From contig NZ_JADQDQ010000003.1 in NCBI RefSeq assembly GCF_015694725.1, forward strand, positions 434,001-498,000: a stretch of DNA of 64,000 nucleotides, given 5' to 3'. How positions within the stretch are numbered: position 1 is the stretch's first letter; each line of letters starts with the position of its first letter. The position numbers and the translations under genes were made by a program. This document shows, in pieces, positions 34,883-42,466 of this stretch. A model generated the notes under the pieces. It saw only the letters and a program-made list of their open reading frames with translations. It was not told where the DNA came from and ran no database searches. The DNA comes from Hymenobacter jeongseonensis (GTDB lineage: Bacteria; Bacteroidota; Bacteroidia; Cytophagales; Hymenobacteraceae).

Positions 34883-36129
34883 GAGGCGGAAAGACCGGGC
34901 AAAGCGGCCATAATGGTGCGGGTGGCGCCGGCTTGCCCGTGAACGTAATCTAGCATTTGGTCTTGAATACGTAAACGGCGCTTTTCATCCTCCCACAGCG
35001 GGGCAAAATGATGCGATAATTCGTTGGCATCGGAAACGGAAAACGCCAGCCCTCGCTCCAATAAATCAACCGCTTCCTGAAACTTGCGATAATTAGGCCC
35101 AAAAAATAACGGTAAGCCGAATGCCGCCGCTTCTAAGGTGTTGTGGAGCCCCTTGCCGAAAGCTCCTCCGATATAGGCGTAGTGGCCATACCGGTAAAGC
35201 TGACTCAAGAGCCCAATGTTATCTATTAATAAGATGGAAGCGCTGTGCAAAAGTTCTGGCGTTGCTTTCGAGTACCGGACTACTTTGCCCGGCCAGTTCA
35301 ACTCAACTGTTTTCAGCGTTGCTTCGTCGATTTCGTGGGTGGCCATGATGATTCGCAAACGACCAGCATAATCGCGCATTAGGGGCGTCAAAGCGGGCAA
35401 ATCTTCGGGCCAGATGCTGCCGGCCACTAACACGGGCACCCCATCTGCCACAAAAGTCTCGATATTGGGCAACTGCCGCAATGGAGCCGCAGCGGTGGCC
35501 ACCACAGTATCGAATCGGGTATCGCCAGCCACGCTCACCTGTGTAATTCCGATGGTCCGAAGCAGTTGGGCAGCCGATTCGTTCTGCGTGAAAATGTGGG
35601 CGAACTTCCTGAGTATGCTCCGGAAAAACCCGCCCCAGGGCTTGAAGAAAATCTGGTCGGGCCGGAAAATTGCGGATACCACAATTGAGGGAATACCGCG
35701 CCGTTGAGCCTCGTTCAGGAAGTGGTACCAGAACTCATACTTCACAAAAACCACGAGCCGCGGCTGGACGGCATCGAAAAAGGCCTGCGCATTGCGCTGG
35801 GTGTCGAGTGGCAAGTAGAAAATATAGTCTGCTCCGGGCCAGTTTTTCCGGATTTCGTAGCCTGAGGGCGAATAGAACGTCAGGACCAGTTTGGTGCCGG
35901 GATAAGCTTGGCGGTAGGCTTCCAGCAACGGCCGGCCCTGCTCGAACTCACCGAGCGAGGCACAGTGGAACCACACGCGGGGCGCGGGGTCCGAACCAAT
36001 GGTTTGGCGGATGTGGGCAAGCAGCCCGCGGCGCCCGGCCACCCAAGCCGCCGCTCTGGGCACGAAGGGCGCCACCAGGCGCAGCAGCAAGCCATAGAGG
36101 CCTAAGACAATGTTATACAGAAATAGCAA
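34879..36129 (-). CDS. waaA: 3-deoxy-D-manno-octulosonic acid transferase, TTG start
   Basis: Adds Kdo to lipid A precursor; 416 residues. After an N-terminal hydrophobic anchor (YNIVLGLYGLLLRLVAPF), the GT-30 N domain contains RVWFHCASLGEFEQGRPLLE, where the Glu of GEFE is the expected catalytic base. The C domain contains the GT-B motif GHYAYIGGAFGKGLHNTLEAAAFGLPLFFGPNY. The family N-terminus begins right at a TTG codon (36127-36129): an in-frame TAA lies three codons upstream, and no ATG occurs for a long way downstream, so TTG is the only reasonable start. An exact -7 element ends four bases before it. rsgA overlaps its 3' end. Confidence 0.92.
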   Translation of the reverse strand: MLFLYNIVLGLYGLLLRLVAPFVPRAAAWVAGRRGLLAHIRQTIGSDPAPRVWFHCASLGEFEQGRPLLEAYRQAYPGTKLVLTFYSPSGYEIRKNWPGADYIFYLPLDTQRNAQAFFDAVQPRLVVFVKYEFWYHFLNEAQRRGIPSIVVSAIFRPDQIFFKPWGGFFRSILRKFAHIFTQNESAAQLLRTIGITQVSVAGDTRFDTVVATAAAPLRQLPNIETFVADGVPVLVAGSIWPEDLPALTPLMRDYAGRLRIIMATHEIDEATLKTVELNWPGKVVRYSKATPELLHSASILLIDNIGLLSQLYRYGHYAYIGGAFGKGLHNTLEAAAFGLPLFFGPNYRKFQEAVDLLERGLAFSVSDANELSHHFAPLWEDEKRRLRIQDQMLDYVHGQAGATRTIMAALPGLSAS

Positions 36130-36133
36130 GCCC

Positions 36134-36141
36134 CAAAATTA
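36134..36141 (-). promoter_or_regulatory. -7 element directly before waaA
   Basis: On the minus strand the sequence TAATTTTG exactly fits TAnnTTTG and ends four bases before the TTG start codon. Transcription would begin about at the start codon. The TAA in this element is also the in-frame stop that limits the waaA reading frame. Confidence 0.55.
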
Positions 36142-36176
36142 CGCCATGGCAGCCCAGCGCGCGCCAGCAGAACGGT

Positions 36177-36758
36177 TTAATTCGTGTCCGCTTGCCAATC
36201 TACGGGGCAAGCCTCGCCGTTTTTCTCGTAGAACTGCAGCGCATCTACCATGCGCAGGGCCTCATTTATGCTGCGGCCCAAGGGCCGGTCGTTCACCAAC
36301 TGGTGCCGCACAATGCCGTCTTTATCAATCAGAAAAAGGCCACGGTAAGCCATCGGCGACCCCGTATAGGTCATCTCGCCCTGCTCGTTGTAGTCGTAGT
36401 GGCCACCTAGTACGTCGTAGTTCGCCGAAACCGTTTTGGTAGCATCAGCCACCAGCGGGTACTTCACACCGGCAATGCCGCCTTTGTCGCGGGGCTTCAG
36501 CTGCCAAGCCAAGTGCGCGTATTGCGAATCGGTGGAGCAGCCCACTACCGCCACGCCTCGGCGCTCAAATTCCTCAATTCGGTCTTGAAAAGCGAGGATT
36601 TCGGTGGGGCAGATGAGGCTGAAATCGGAAGGGTAGAAGTAGAACAAGACGTGCTTTTTGCCCAAATAGCGGTCCAGTGAAAAATCCTCTTCGAAGGTGC
36701 CGTCGATGACGGCGGTGGCTTTAAAGGAAGGGGCACGCTTGCCCACGAGAACTGCCAT
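36177..36758 (-). CDS. Typical 2-Cys peroxiredoxin (AhpC/Prx1 group)
   Basis: Thiol peroxidase of 193 residues reducing hydrogen peroxide and organic peroxides. The peroxidatic Cys is C50 in FYPSDFSLICPTE and the resolving Cys is C184 in GEACPVDW, the arrangement of typical 2-Cys Prx dimers. There is no C-terminal YF motif, so it should be resistant to overoxidation (family knowledge). AhpF is not nearby. It lies between the enoyl-CoA hydratase gene and waaA, all on the minus strand; the waaA promoter falls just past its stop. Confidence 0.93.
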   Translation of the reverse strand: MAVLVGKRAPSFKATAVIDGTFEEDFSLDRYLGKKHVLFYFYPSDFSLICPTEILAFQDRIEEFERRGVAVVGCSTDSQYAHLAWQLKPRDKGGIAGVKYPLVADATKTVSANYDVLGGHYDYNEQGEMTYTGSPMAYRGLFLIDKDGIVRHQLVNDRPLGRSINEALRMVDALQFYEKNGEACPVDWQADTN

Positions 36759-36852
36759 GGTAGGAAATTAAAAAAAAAGTTAGAAGTTGGGTGTTAAACG
36801 CAAACCACCAAAAGGGTTCTGCTTTTTAGTGCCTACTGCCGACTTTTTTTAC

Positions 36853-37626
36853 TTAGCGTCCCTTGAATTCCGGCTTGCGTTTTTCCACAAACGCGGCCAT
36901 GCCTTCCTTCTGGTCTTCCGAAGCGAAGGTGAGGTAGAAGTTCTTGCGTTCGAAATGCAGCCCTTCGTCCAGATGGGTTTCGAACGCCCGGTTTACCGAT
37001 TCCTTAGCCAGCCGGGCGGCTACCGGCGACATGGCCGCAATGCTAGCGGCCAGCCGGTAGGCTTCCTCTAAGTATTGCCCCACTGGCACCACGCGGTTTA
37101 CTAAACCCACGCGGTGCGCTTCCTGGGCCGAGATGAACTCGCCGGTAAGCACCATTTCCATGGCCTTGGCTTTGCCCACGGCGCGGGTGAGGCGCTGCGT
37201 GCCACCCGCGCCTGGCATGGTGCCGATGCGAATTTCGGGCTGGCCAAACTGCGCCGTTTCCGAAGCCACCAGCATGTCGCAAGTCATGGCCAACTCGCAG
37301 CCGCCACCTAAGGCAAACCCCGAAACAGCGCCAATCAGCGGCTTGCGGAACTTGCGAATCTGGTCCCAAGTGCTGAACTGGTCGGTAATGAGCATGTCGA
37401 TGGCCGTCTTGCCGGCCATTTGCTTGATGTCGGCCCCGGCCGCAAAAGCACGCTCGTTGCCTGTGATGATGACCACGCGCACGGCTTCGTCCTCGTCCAA
37501 GGCTTTGAGTGCGTCGCGAATTTCCAGCATCAGCTGCAGATTCAACGCATTCAGCTCCTTTGGGCGGTTCAGTTGGATAAGAGCCACGCCGGGCCGGGCC
37601 TGGGGGGTAACGAGGATGAATTCCAT
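36853..37626 (-). CDS. Enoyl-CoA hydratase/isomerase family protein
   Basis: Crotonase-fold enzyme of 257 residues, probably hydrating 2-enoyl-CoA in beta-oxidation. The oxyanion-hole motifs are [13 protein letters not shown] and [16 protein letters not shown]. Both catalytic Glu are present, one in [17 protein letters not shown] and one in [11 protein letters not shown]. The C-terminus ends PEFKGR, a common ending in short-chain enoyl-CoA hydratases. I used the ATG at 37626 (MEFILV); longer in-frame starts lack similarity. It follows the aspartate kinase gene by 38 bases. Confidence 0.92.
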   Translation of the reverse strand: MEFILVTPQARPGVALIQLNRPKELNALNLQLMLEIRDALKALDEDEAVRVVIITGNERAFAAGADIKQMAGKTAIDMLITDQFSTWDQIRKFRKPLIGAVSGFALGGGCELAMTCDMLVASETAQFGQPEIRIGTMPGAGGTQRLTRAVGKAKAMEMVLTGEFISAQEAHRVGLVNRVVPVGQYLEEAYRLAASIAAMSPVAARLAKESVNRAFETHLDEGLHFERKNFYLTFASEDQKEGMAAFVEKRKPEFKGR

Positions 37627-37664
37627 GGGAGAGTAGTGAGTGAGGCGCAACGAGCGGTGGGGAG

Positions 37665-38927
37665 TTATTGGCAGACGAATTGGAAGGTATTGCGCGTGCG
37701 CTGCTCCAGCAGCAGGCGTTTGCCTTCGGTAAGTTGCTTGATGCTGGCCGTGTCGTAGTTCTTGATGGTAAAGAGCGTCAAGCCGGTGTTGTAGTGCAGA
37801 GTGAACTGCTCGCGCAGGATATCGAGTAACTGATTGACTCGGCGCTCCGAAAAATCGGTACACACCGAAAAGCTGATGGCCGAGTTTTGCATGACGTTGA
37901 TTTTAAGCTTGGCTTGGGCCAAAGCGCCAAAAATCACCTCCAGGTTTTCCTCCGATATAAAGGCAAAGTCCTTGCTCTCGAAAGAAAGCAGGCATTGGTC
38001 CGGCTTACAGATGAAGGCCGGAGCTAACGCCGGGTGCTGGCAGTCGTGAATAAGCGTGCCCGGCGCTTCAGGGTCTACAAAAGACTTCACGCGCAGCGGA
38101 ATGCCACGGTCAGCCAGCGGTTTCAGGGTTTTGGGGTGAATAACCGAGGCGCCGTAATACGCCATTTCAATGGTTTCGCGGTAGCTGATTTCCGGGTAGC
38201 GCACCGTATTGGGGAAGAGCTTGGGGTCGGCGTTGAGCAGGCCGGCTACGTCTTTCCAGATGGTGACGCTTTCTGCTCGCAGGCAATAAGCCAATATTGC
38301 GGCCGTATAGTCGGAGCCTTCCCGGCCCAGGGTGGTGGTGCGGCCGTCGGCCGTGCCTCCGAGGAATCCCTGCGTGACCACATTTATTGGCCCCGCCGCT
38401 AGTTCTGCAGTCAGCACTTGCTGGGTGTTCTGTTCGCTGCTGGCCCAGTCAACGCGGCCTTCACGCCAGTTTTCATCGGTTTTAATCAGAGTACGGCAGT
38501 CAACCCACTGGCCGCCTACTACATCTGCAACGATGCGCGTGGCCAGCAGCTCGCCATAGCAGATAGTTTGGTCGTATTGCCAATCGTAGTCCTCTCGCGG
38601 ATTAATGGAAGCGAGCTGTTGGGCTAATGCCGCCAACAACTCCTCTACATCCTTGCCGGCCGTAGTTATTTCGCTGTCCAGATTCCTGATTACCTGCCGA
38701 TGGTAGTCAGTCAGGGCCGCAAGTTCAGCAGCGTATTCTTGGCCGGAGTAGGCGAGATGAAAGATGCTTTCCAGCGCATTGGTTGTTTTGCCCATCGCCG
38801 ACACCACAATGACCAAGGGACCCGGACCACTGTGCTCTACAATTGAGAAAAGGTTGAGAATAGCCGCCGCATCTTTCACCGAGGCACCGCCAAATTTGAA
38901 GACCTGTAAGCCCGTTAACTCCTTCAT
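37665..38927 (-). CDS. Aspartate kinase
   Basis: Phosphorylates L-aspartate, the first step toward Lys, Met and Thr; 420 residues. The N-terminal kinase domain has [12 protein letters not shown] (KFGGxS), [32 protein letters not shown] and [24 protein letters not shown], followed by [13 protein letters not shown]. The C-terminal 120 residues form the ACT-type regulatory part ([21 protein letters not shown]). No homoserine dehydrogenase domain is attached, so it is monofunctional. The feedback effector cannot be read from the sequence. The ATG at 38927 ([14 protein letters not shown]) lies six bases after an exact -7 element. Confidence 0.93.
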   Translation of the reverse strand: MKELTGLQVFKFGGASVKDAAAILNLFSIVEHSGPGPLVIVVSAMGKTTNALESIFHLAYSGQEYAAELAALTDYHRQVIRNLDSEITTAGKDVEELLAALAQQLASINPREDYDWQYDQTICYGELLATRIVADVVGGQWVDCRTLIKTDENWREGRVDWASSEQNTQQVLTAELAAGPINVVTQGFLGGTADGRTTTLGREGSDYTAAILAYCLRAESVTIWKDVAGLLNADPKLFPNTVRYPEISYRETIEMAYYGASVIHPKTLKPLADRGIPLRVKSFVDPEAPGTLIHDCQHPALAPAFICKPDQCLLSFESKDFAFISEENLEVIFGALAQAKLKINVMQNSAISFSVCTDFSERRVNQLLDILREQFTLHYNTGLTLFTIKNYDTASIKQLTEGKRLLLEQRTRNTFQFVCQ

Positions 38928-38933
38928 AGGACC

Positions 38934-38941
38934 CAAAAGTA
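38934..38941 (-). promoter_or_regulatory. -7 element directly before the aspartate kinase gene
   Basis: On the minus strand the sequence TACTTTTG exactly fits TAnnTTTG, ending six bases before the ATG at 38927. A leaderless or near-leaderless mRNA is predicted. Confidence 0.55.
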
Positions 38942-39064
38942 GGCAGCTAAGCCGAAAGGCGCCTTTTCGGTCCATTCGCTGCGGCTTTGGGGCAGTGGGC
39001 TGCGGTTTCCGGATTACTAGGAGCGGTATTGTGAGGGAAAGTAGCTTTCTCGCTGGGAACCGGG

Positions 39065-39072
39065 TAAATTTG
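39065..39072 (+). promoter_or_regulatory. -7 element upstream of fbp
   Basis: TAAATTTG exactly fits TAnnTTTG and lies 28 bases before the fbp ATG. A matching TTG at the usual spacing is not evident. Confidence 0.5.
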
Positions 39073-39100
39073 CCCGAAGCTTTCCCACTCAACTCTTTTT

Positions 39101-40126
39101 ATGGACCACAACAAACTGGCCCTGCCCGTCGGCACTACCCTCGACCGTTTCATCATGCGCAAGCAGGAGGATTTTCCCTACGCCACGGGAGAATTGTCGC
39201 AGCTGCTGCGCGACATTGCCTTGGCTGCCAAGATTGTCAACCGTGAAATCAACCGTTCGGGCCTCATCGACATCGCGGGCGCCTACGGCAACCGCAACGT
39301 GCAGGGCGAAGACCAGCAGAAGCTGGACGTTATTGCCAACATCCGTTTCATTCGGGCGCTGCGCAACGGGGGCGAGGTCTGCACCATCATTTCGGAAGAA
39401 GACGACGAAATGATTCAGACCGGCAACAACCAGGGCAAGTACGTGGTGGCCATCGACCCGCTCGACGGCTCGTCGAACATTGACGTGAACGTGAGCATCG
39501 GCACCATTTTCAGCATCTACCGTCGCGTGTCGCCTACCGGCCGCGAGGGCACCGCCGCCGACTGCCTGCAGCCCGGCACCCACCAGGTGGCCGCCGGCTA
39601 CGTCATCTACGGCTCCAGCACCATGCTGGTGTACACGACCGGCAACGGCGTGAACGGCTTCACTTACGAGCATTCGTTGGGCGAGTTTTTTCTTTCCCAC
39701 CCCGACATTCAGACGCCCAAAACCGGCGCCATCTATTCCATCAACGAAGGCAGCTCCGACTCTTTCGCACCTGGCGTGGCTGCCTTCGTGAAGCACTGCA
39801 AAGACAACAGCTTCTCAGCCCGCTACATTGGCTCGCTGGTGGCCGATTTTCACCGCAACCTGCTCAAGGGCGGCATCTACATTTACCCCGCCACGGCCAA
39901 AAGCCCGCAGGGCAAGCTGCGCCTCATGTACGAGTGCAACCCGCTGGCTTTCATCGTGGAGCAAGCCGGCGGCAAAAGCTCCAACGGCTACCAGCGCACC
40001 ATGGAAATTGAGCCCAAAACGCCCCATGAGCGGTGCCCCGTTTTCATCGGCAGCAAGGAACTGGTGGAGACAGCCGAAGCCTACCTAGCGAAGGAGAAGC
40101 AAGCCAAAGCCGTACCTGCAAAGTAG
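39101..40126 (+). CDS. fbp: Class 1 fructose-1,6-bisphosphatase
   Basis: Gluconeogenic enzyme of 341 residues converting fructose-1,6-bisphosphate to fructose-6-phosphate. Metal-binding signatures are [11 protein letters not shown] (Glu pair) and [25 protein letters not shown], the family DPxDGSS motif. Substrate-binding blocks [22 protein letters not shown] and [22 protein letters not shown] follow in the usual order. A short Lys/Ala tail ([11 protein letters not shown]) ends the protein. It is a single-gene unit with its own promoter and a strong terminator. Confidence 0.96.
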   Translation: MDHNKLALPVGTTLDRFIMRKQEDFPYATGELSQLLRDIALAAKIVNREINRSGLIDIAGAYGNRNVQGEDQQKLDVIANIRFIRALRNGGEVCTIISEEDDEMIQTGNNQGKYVVAIDPLDGSSNIDVNVSIGTIFSIYRRVSPTGREGTAADCLQPGTHQVAAGYVIYGSSTMLVYTTGNGVNGFTYEHSLGEFFLSHPDIQTPKTGAIYSINEGSSDSFAPGVAAFVKHCKDNSFSARYIGSLVADFHRNLLKGGIYIYPATAKSPQGKLRLMYECNPLAFIVEQAGGKSSNGYQRTMEIEPKTPHERCPVFIGSKELVETAEAYLAKEKQAKAVPAK

Positions 40127-40129
40127 AGC

Positions 40130-40193
40130 CATTGAGACCAAACAAAAGGGCCGGTCCTACCACTAGGACCGGCCCTTTTGTTTGGTCTCAATG
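40130..40193. terminator. Long bidirectional terminator between fbp and the DUF5606 gene
   Basis: A 29-bp perfect inverted repeat (40130-40158 and 40165-40193) has a six-base loop. The GC core GGGCCGGTCCT is flanked by CAAAA/TTTTG segments usable on either strand. It starts four bases after the fbp stop and ends five bases before the convergent stop at 40198. Confidence 0.9.
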
Positions 40194-40197
40194 GCGT

Positions 40198-40749
40198 TTA
40201 TTCTGCCTTTTTACGGCTTTTTTTCGCGGTTGCGTCAGTCTCTTCGGTGCCGGCTTCTTCTGCGGACTCATCCGTGTCGGCCTTGGCTGATTTGCGCTTG
40301 GCTTTGGGCGCTTCTTCGGTCGCTTCTGCTTCCTGAGCGGCCGGAGCCACGGCTTCTTGGTAAGGAACGTGCTTGCTCACGATGCCGAACCAACTGGCCA
40401 GCTTCTTGATATCGGATAGGTACACCCGGTCGCGGTCGTAATCGGGAATTACGCTGGCCATGAAGTCGGTCAGTTCGGTTTCGCTCGATTTGGACGTGAC
40501 CGGTGCCGAAGCGCCGTGCTTTTGGTAGATGCGTTCGAACGCTTCCGTCAGGGGCACCGTCTCTTCGGGGTCTTGGGTGTAAATGGAAATCTCCGACAGG
40601 AGCGACACTTTATTGCGGGCCGGGGCCAGGGTGCGGGTCGCTTTCTCGTCGAGGCTTTCCACCAGTACACCGTGGCGGGCAGCGCGCACCAAGCGGTAGA
40701 GACCGGGCATACCGCTGATGGCGGCCAACTCTTGCAGTTCGTAGGGCAT
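40198..40749 (-). CDS. DUF5606 domain-containing protein
   Basis: 183 residues. The first 60 residues (LQELAAISGMPGLYRLV, GVLVESLDEKATRTLA, NKVSLLSEISIYT) match the Bacteroidota DUF5606 family. A second conserved part (DFMASVIPDYDRDRVYLSDIKKLASWF) follows near residue 95. The C-terminal 50 residues are a charged Ala/Glu/Lys tail ending KKSRKKAE, probably disordered. No function is known. It lies on the minus strand, downstream of a TonB-domain gene. Confidence 0.83.
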   Translation of the reverse strand: MPYELQELAAISGMPGLYRLVRAARHGVLVESLDEKATRTLAPARNKVSLLSEISIYTQDPEETVPLTEAFERIYQKHGASAPVTSKSSETELTDFMASVIPDYDRDRVYLSDIKKLASWFGIVSKHVPYQEAVAPAAQEAEATEEAPKAKRKSAKADTDESAEEAGTEETDATAKKSRKKAE

Positions 40750-40854
40750 CTTACTTATTAATGAATGGAGACTAAGGAATGAACAAAAGGAAAAGAGGGC
40801 AGCGCACGCGCCAGAAGCCCTTCCTCACCGTCATTTCTCAACCAAAATTAAGCG

Positions 40855-41322
40855 TTATTCTCCTCCCGTCGCGTTCGAGCCCGTCACGCCAAGCTTGAAC
40901 ACAATGGGTAGGCTGGTGAGAATCGGGTATTCCGGCTTCTTGAATTTGAGCAGGCGCACCACGCGCAACGCTTCTTCGCCGGTGCCGCCGCCCACCTGCT
41001 TCACCAGTTTCACGCCTTGCATGGTACCGTCGGGATTCAGGGTGAAGCTCACGATGCACTGGCCCTGAATGCGGTTGCGCTTGGCCGTAAGGGGATATTT
41101 CAGCTCCTTCGCAATAAAGTCGTACATCGCAGCCTGGCCGCCTTCGTAGTATTCAGCCACCGGAATGACCTTGCCCGCCGCGCCGAGGCCCGCGCCTTTT
41201 TCGGCGGCTGGTGGTGTGGCGGGCTGGGTGTTGGGAGCGGTTTGGGCCGCGGCGGGAGCGGCGGCCGCCAGCAGCAGGCCAAGTGCCAGCTGCGGAAAAG
41301 ATGGTTTCTGAAACATGTTCAT
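40855..41322 (-). CDS. TonB C-terminal-domain protein with a signal peptide
   Basis: 155 residues. A cleavable-looking signal (LALGLLLAAAAPAAAQ) is followed by a 40-residue Pro/Ala linker and a TonB C-terminal fold: YDFIAKELKYPLTAKRNRIQGQCIVSFTLNPDGTMQGVKLV, then EEALRVVRLL and a closing strand. Classical TonB has an uncleaved N-terminal anchor and a long Pro-rich span across the periplasm; this protein has neither, so a role as a free periplasmic TonB-like protein is more likely than energy transduction. Start choice is between 41322 and 41316, two codons apart. Confidence 0.82.
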   Translation of the reverse strand: MNMFQKPSFPQLALGLLLAAAAPAAAQTAPNTQPATPPAAEKGAGLGAAGKVIPVAEYYEGGQAAMYDFIAKELKYPLTAKRNRIQGQCIVSFTLNPDGTMQGVKLVKQVGGGTGEEALRVVRLLKFKKPEYPILTSLPIVFKLGVTGSNATGGE

Positions 41323-41395
41323 TATAAAGGAAGGAATGAGACTGGAAGGTAGCGCCCGACTTGGGCCCGCCGCTACTGGCAATTACAGGGCCAAT

Positions 41396-42016
41396 TTACG
41401 AATTGCTCTCGGCACCGGCCACCCATTCCTTATTCACTTCGGCAATGAAGTCCAGCACTTCCTCGCGCCCCTGAGCGGTTTCCGCCGAGGTTTGAAAGTA
41501 ACGGGGCAACTCGTCCCAGGTTTCGCTCATTTTTGCCAGGTAGGAGGTCACCAAAGCTTTGGTTTGTGCAGTCGACTGCTTGTCCGTCTTCGTAAATATC
41601 ATCACGAAGGGAATGCCTTCCTCGCCGAGCTTTTCCATGAACTCCAAGTCGGCCGGCTGCGGTGCGTGCCGCGAATCGATGAGGACGCACACGCACATCA
41701 GATTGGGCCGTTGGCGCAGGTAGTAATTAATCATCCGCGCCCATTCGGCACGCGAGGTTTTGCTCACTTTGGCGTAACCATAGCCTGGTAAATCGACCAA
41801 AAACCAGTCATCATTAATTACAAAATGGTTTATCAACTGCGTTTTACCGGGCGATGACGAGGTTTTGGCCAAGCCGTTGCGCCCCGTTAGCATATTAATA
41901 AGCGAAGACTTACCCACGTTGGAACGGCCAATGAAAGCGTACTCCGGCAGCGTGGGCTCAGGACATAAGTCAGCCCTCGAATTACTGGTTAGAAAGCGAG
42001 CATCACGAATAATCAT
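41396..42016 (-). CDS. engB: Ribosome biogenesis GTPase EngB (YihA/YsxC)
   Basis: TRAFAC-class GTPase of 206 residues needed for 50S subunit assembly. G1 is IGRSNVGKSSLINMLTG, G2 lies around SSSPGKTQLIN, G3 is DLPGYGYAKVS and G4 is FTKTDKQS. Length and motif spacing are normal. The protein starts MIIRDARFLTSN, as expected for the family. It is the first gene of a minus-strand group with the TonB-domain and DUF5606 genes. Confidence 0.95.
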   Translation of the reverse strand: MIIRDARFLTSNSRADLCPEPTLPEYAFIGRSNVGKSSLINMLTGRNGLAKTSSSPGKTQLINHFVINDDWFLVDLPGYGYAKVSKTSRAEWARMINYYLRQRPNLMCVCVLIDSRHAPQPADLEFMEKLGEEGIPFVMIFTKTDKQSTAQTKALVTSYLAKMSETWDELPRYFQTSAETAQGREEVLDFIAEVNKEWVAGAESNS

Positions 42017-42059
42017 TGGTTGGCAGGTAAATAAGCAATTGGCAAATGGGAAGCTGTTG

Positions 42060-42067
42060 CAAAATTA
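42060..42067 (-). promoter_or_regulatory. -7 element upstream of engB
   Basis: On the minus strand the sequence TAATTTTG exactly fits TAnnTTTG, 43 bases before the engB ATG. No -33 partner is clear. Confidence 0.45.
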
Positions 42068-42109
42068 CATCCTAAAGCAGGGGCTAGAGGAACTAAATAA
42101 AAAACCGCG

Positions 42110-42144
42110 TTTGAATGGCTATTTAGTTGATGCTTCTATATTTG
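42110..42144 (+). promoter_or_regulatory. Distal promoter candidate for the OmpA-family gene
   Basis: TTTG (42110-42113) and TATATTTG (42137-42144) are 23 bases apart. The implied leader to the ATG at 42467 is about 315 bases, or it may drive a short transcript. Confidence 0.45.
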
Positions 42145-42244
42145 CGCAGCATGCCTGCCAAACCCGCAAGCCGCTGCTCGTGGATTTAGGTGTTCCTGAA
42201 TGGCCGAAATTTTGTCTAAAACCGCTTTTCGCAAGCAAAAAACC

Positions 42245-42252
42245 TATCTTTG
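42245..42252 (+). promoter_or_regulatory. Proximal -7 element for the OmpA-family gene
   Basis: TATCTTTG exactly fits TAnnTTTG. It would give a leader of about 210 bases that begins with the CACGTCA/TGACGTG inverted repeat. Confidence 0.45.
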
Positions 42253-42466
42253 CACGTCATTGTCCTGCCTTTGACGTGGCGAAGTGTGCGGTGCCGTCAG
42301 CCTTCGGTACGGTTACTTTTTCTGCAAAGCCGGTTGAAAGCCTAACCCTGCCCCACTTTTTCAGTATAAGCCCAAAAATTAACGCGCTGTCCCTGTCATA
42401 GTCTACGCCGCGTGTTTTCCGAGTACAATCCCTTCAGAAATTTCTTTTTTTCAAACTTCTCCTCCA

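Larger units (their letters stand above)
42017..42466 (+). other. 450-base intergenic region with several promoter elements
   Basis: This is the only gene-free interval longer than 300 bases in the window. For the minus strand (engB) it holds TAATTTTG at 42060-42067. For the plus strand it holds TTTG (42110-42113) with TATATTTG (42137-42144) 23 bases on, and a second exact -7 element, TATCTTTG, at 42245-42252. Just after the latter, CACGTCA and TGACGTG (42253-42259 and 42272-42278) form a small inverted repeat. A 12-codon frame starts at the ATG at 42151. I see no tRNA, riboswitch or longer gene in it. Confidence 0.5.

Noticed and set aside
42151..42189. 12-codon frame after the distal promoter in the 42 kb intergenic region
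   Set aside because: Too short to support, with no amino-acid run such as a leader peptide would show.
41865..42401. Plus-strand open frame overlapping the engB start and the intergenic region
   Set aside because: It has no recognisable domain, overlaps engB on the opposite strand and lies across several promoter elements.
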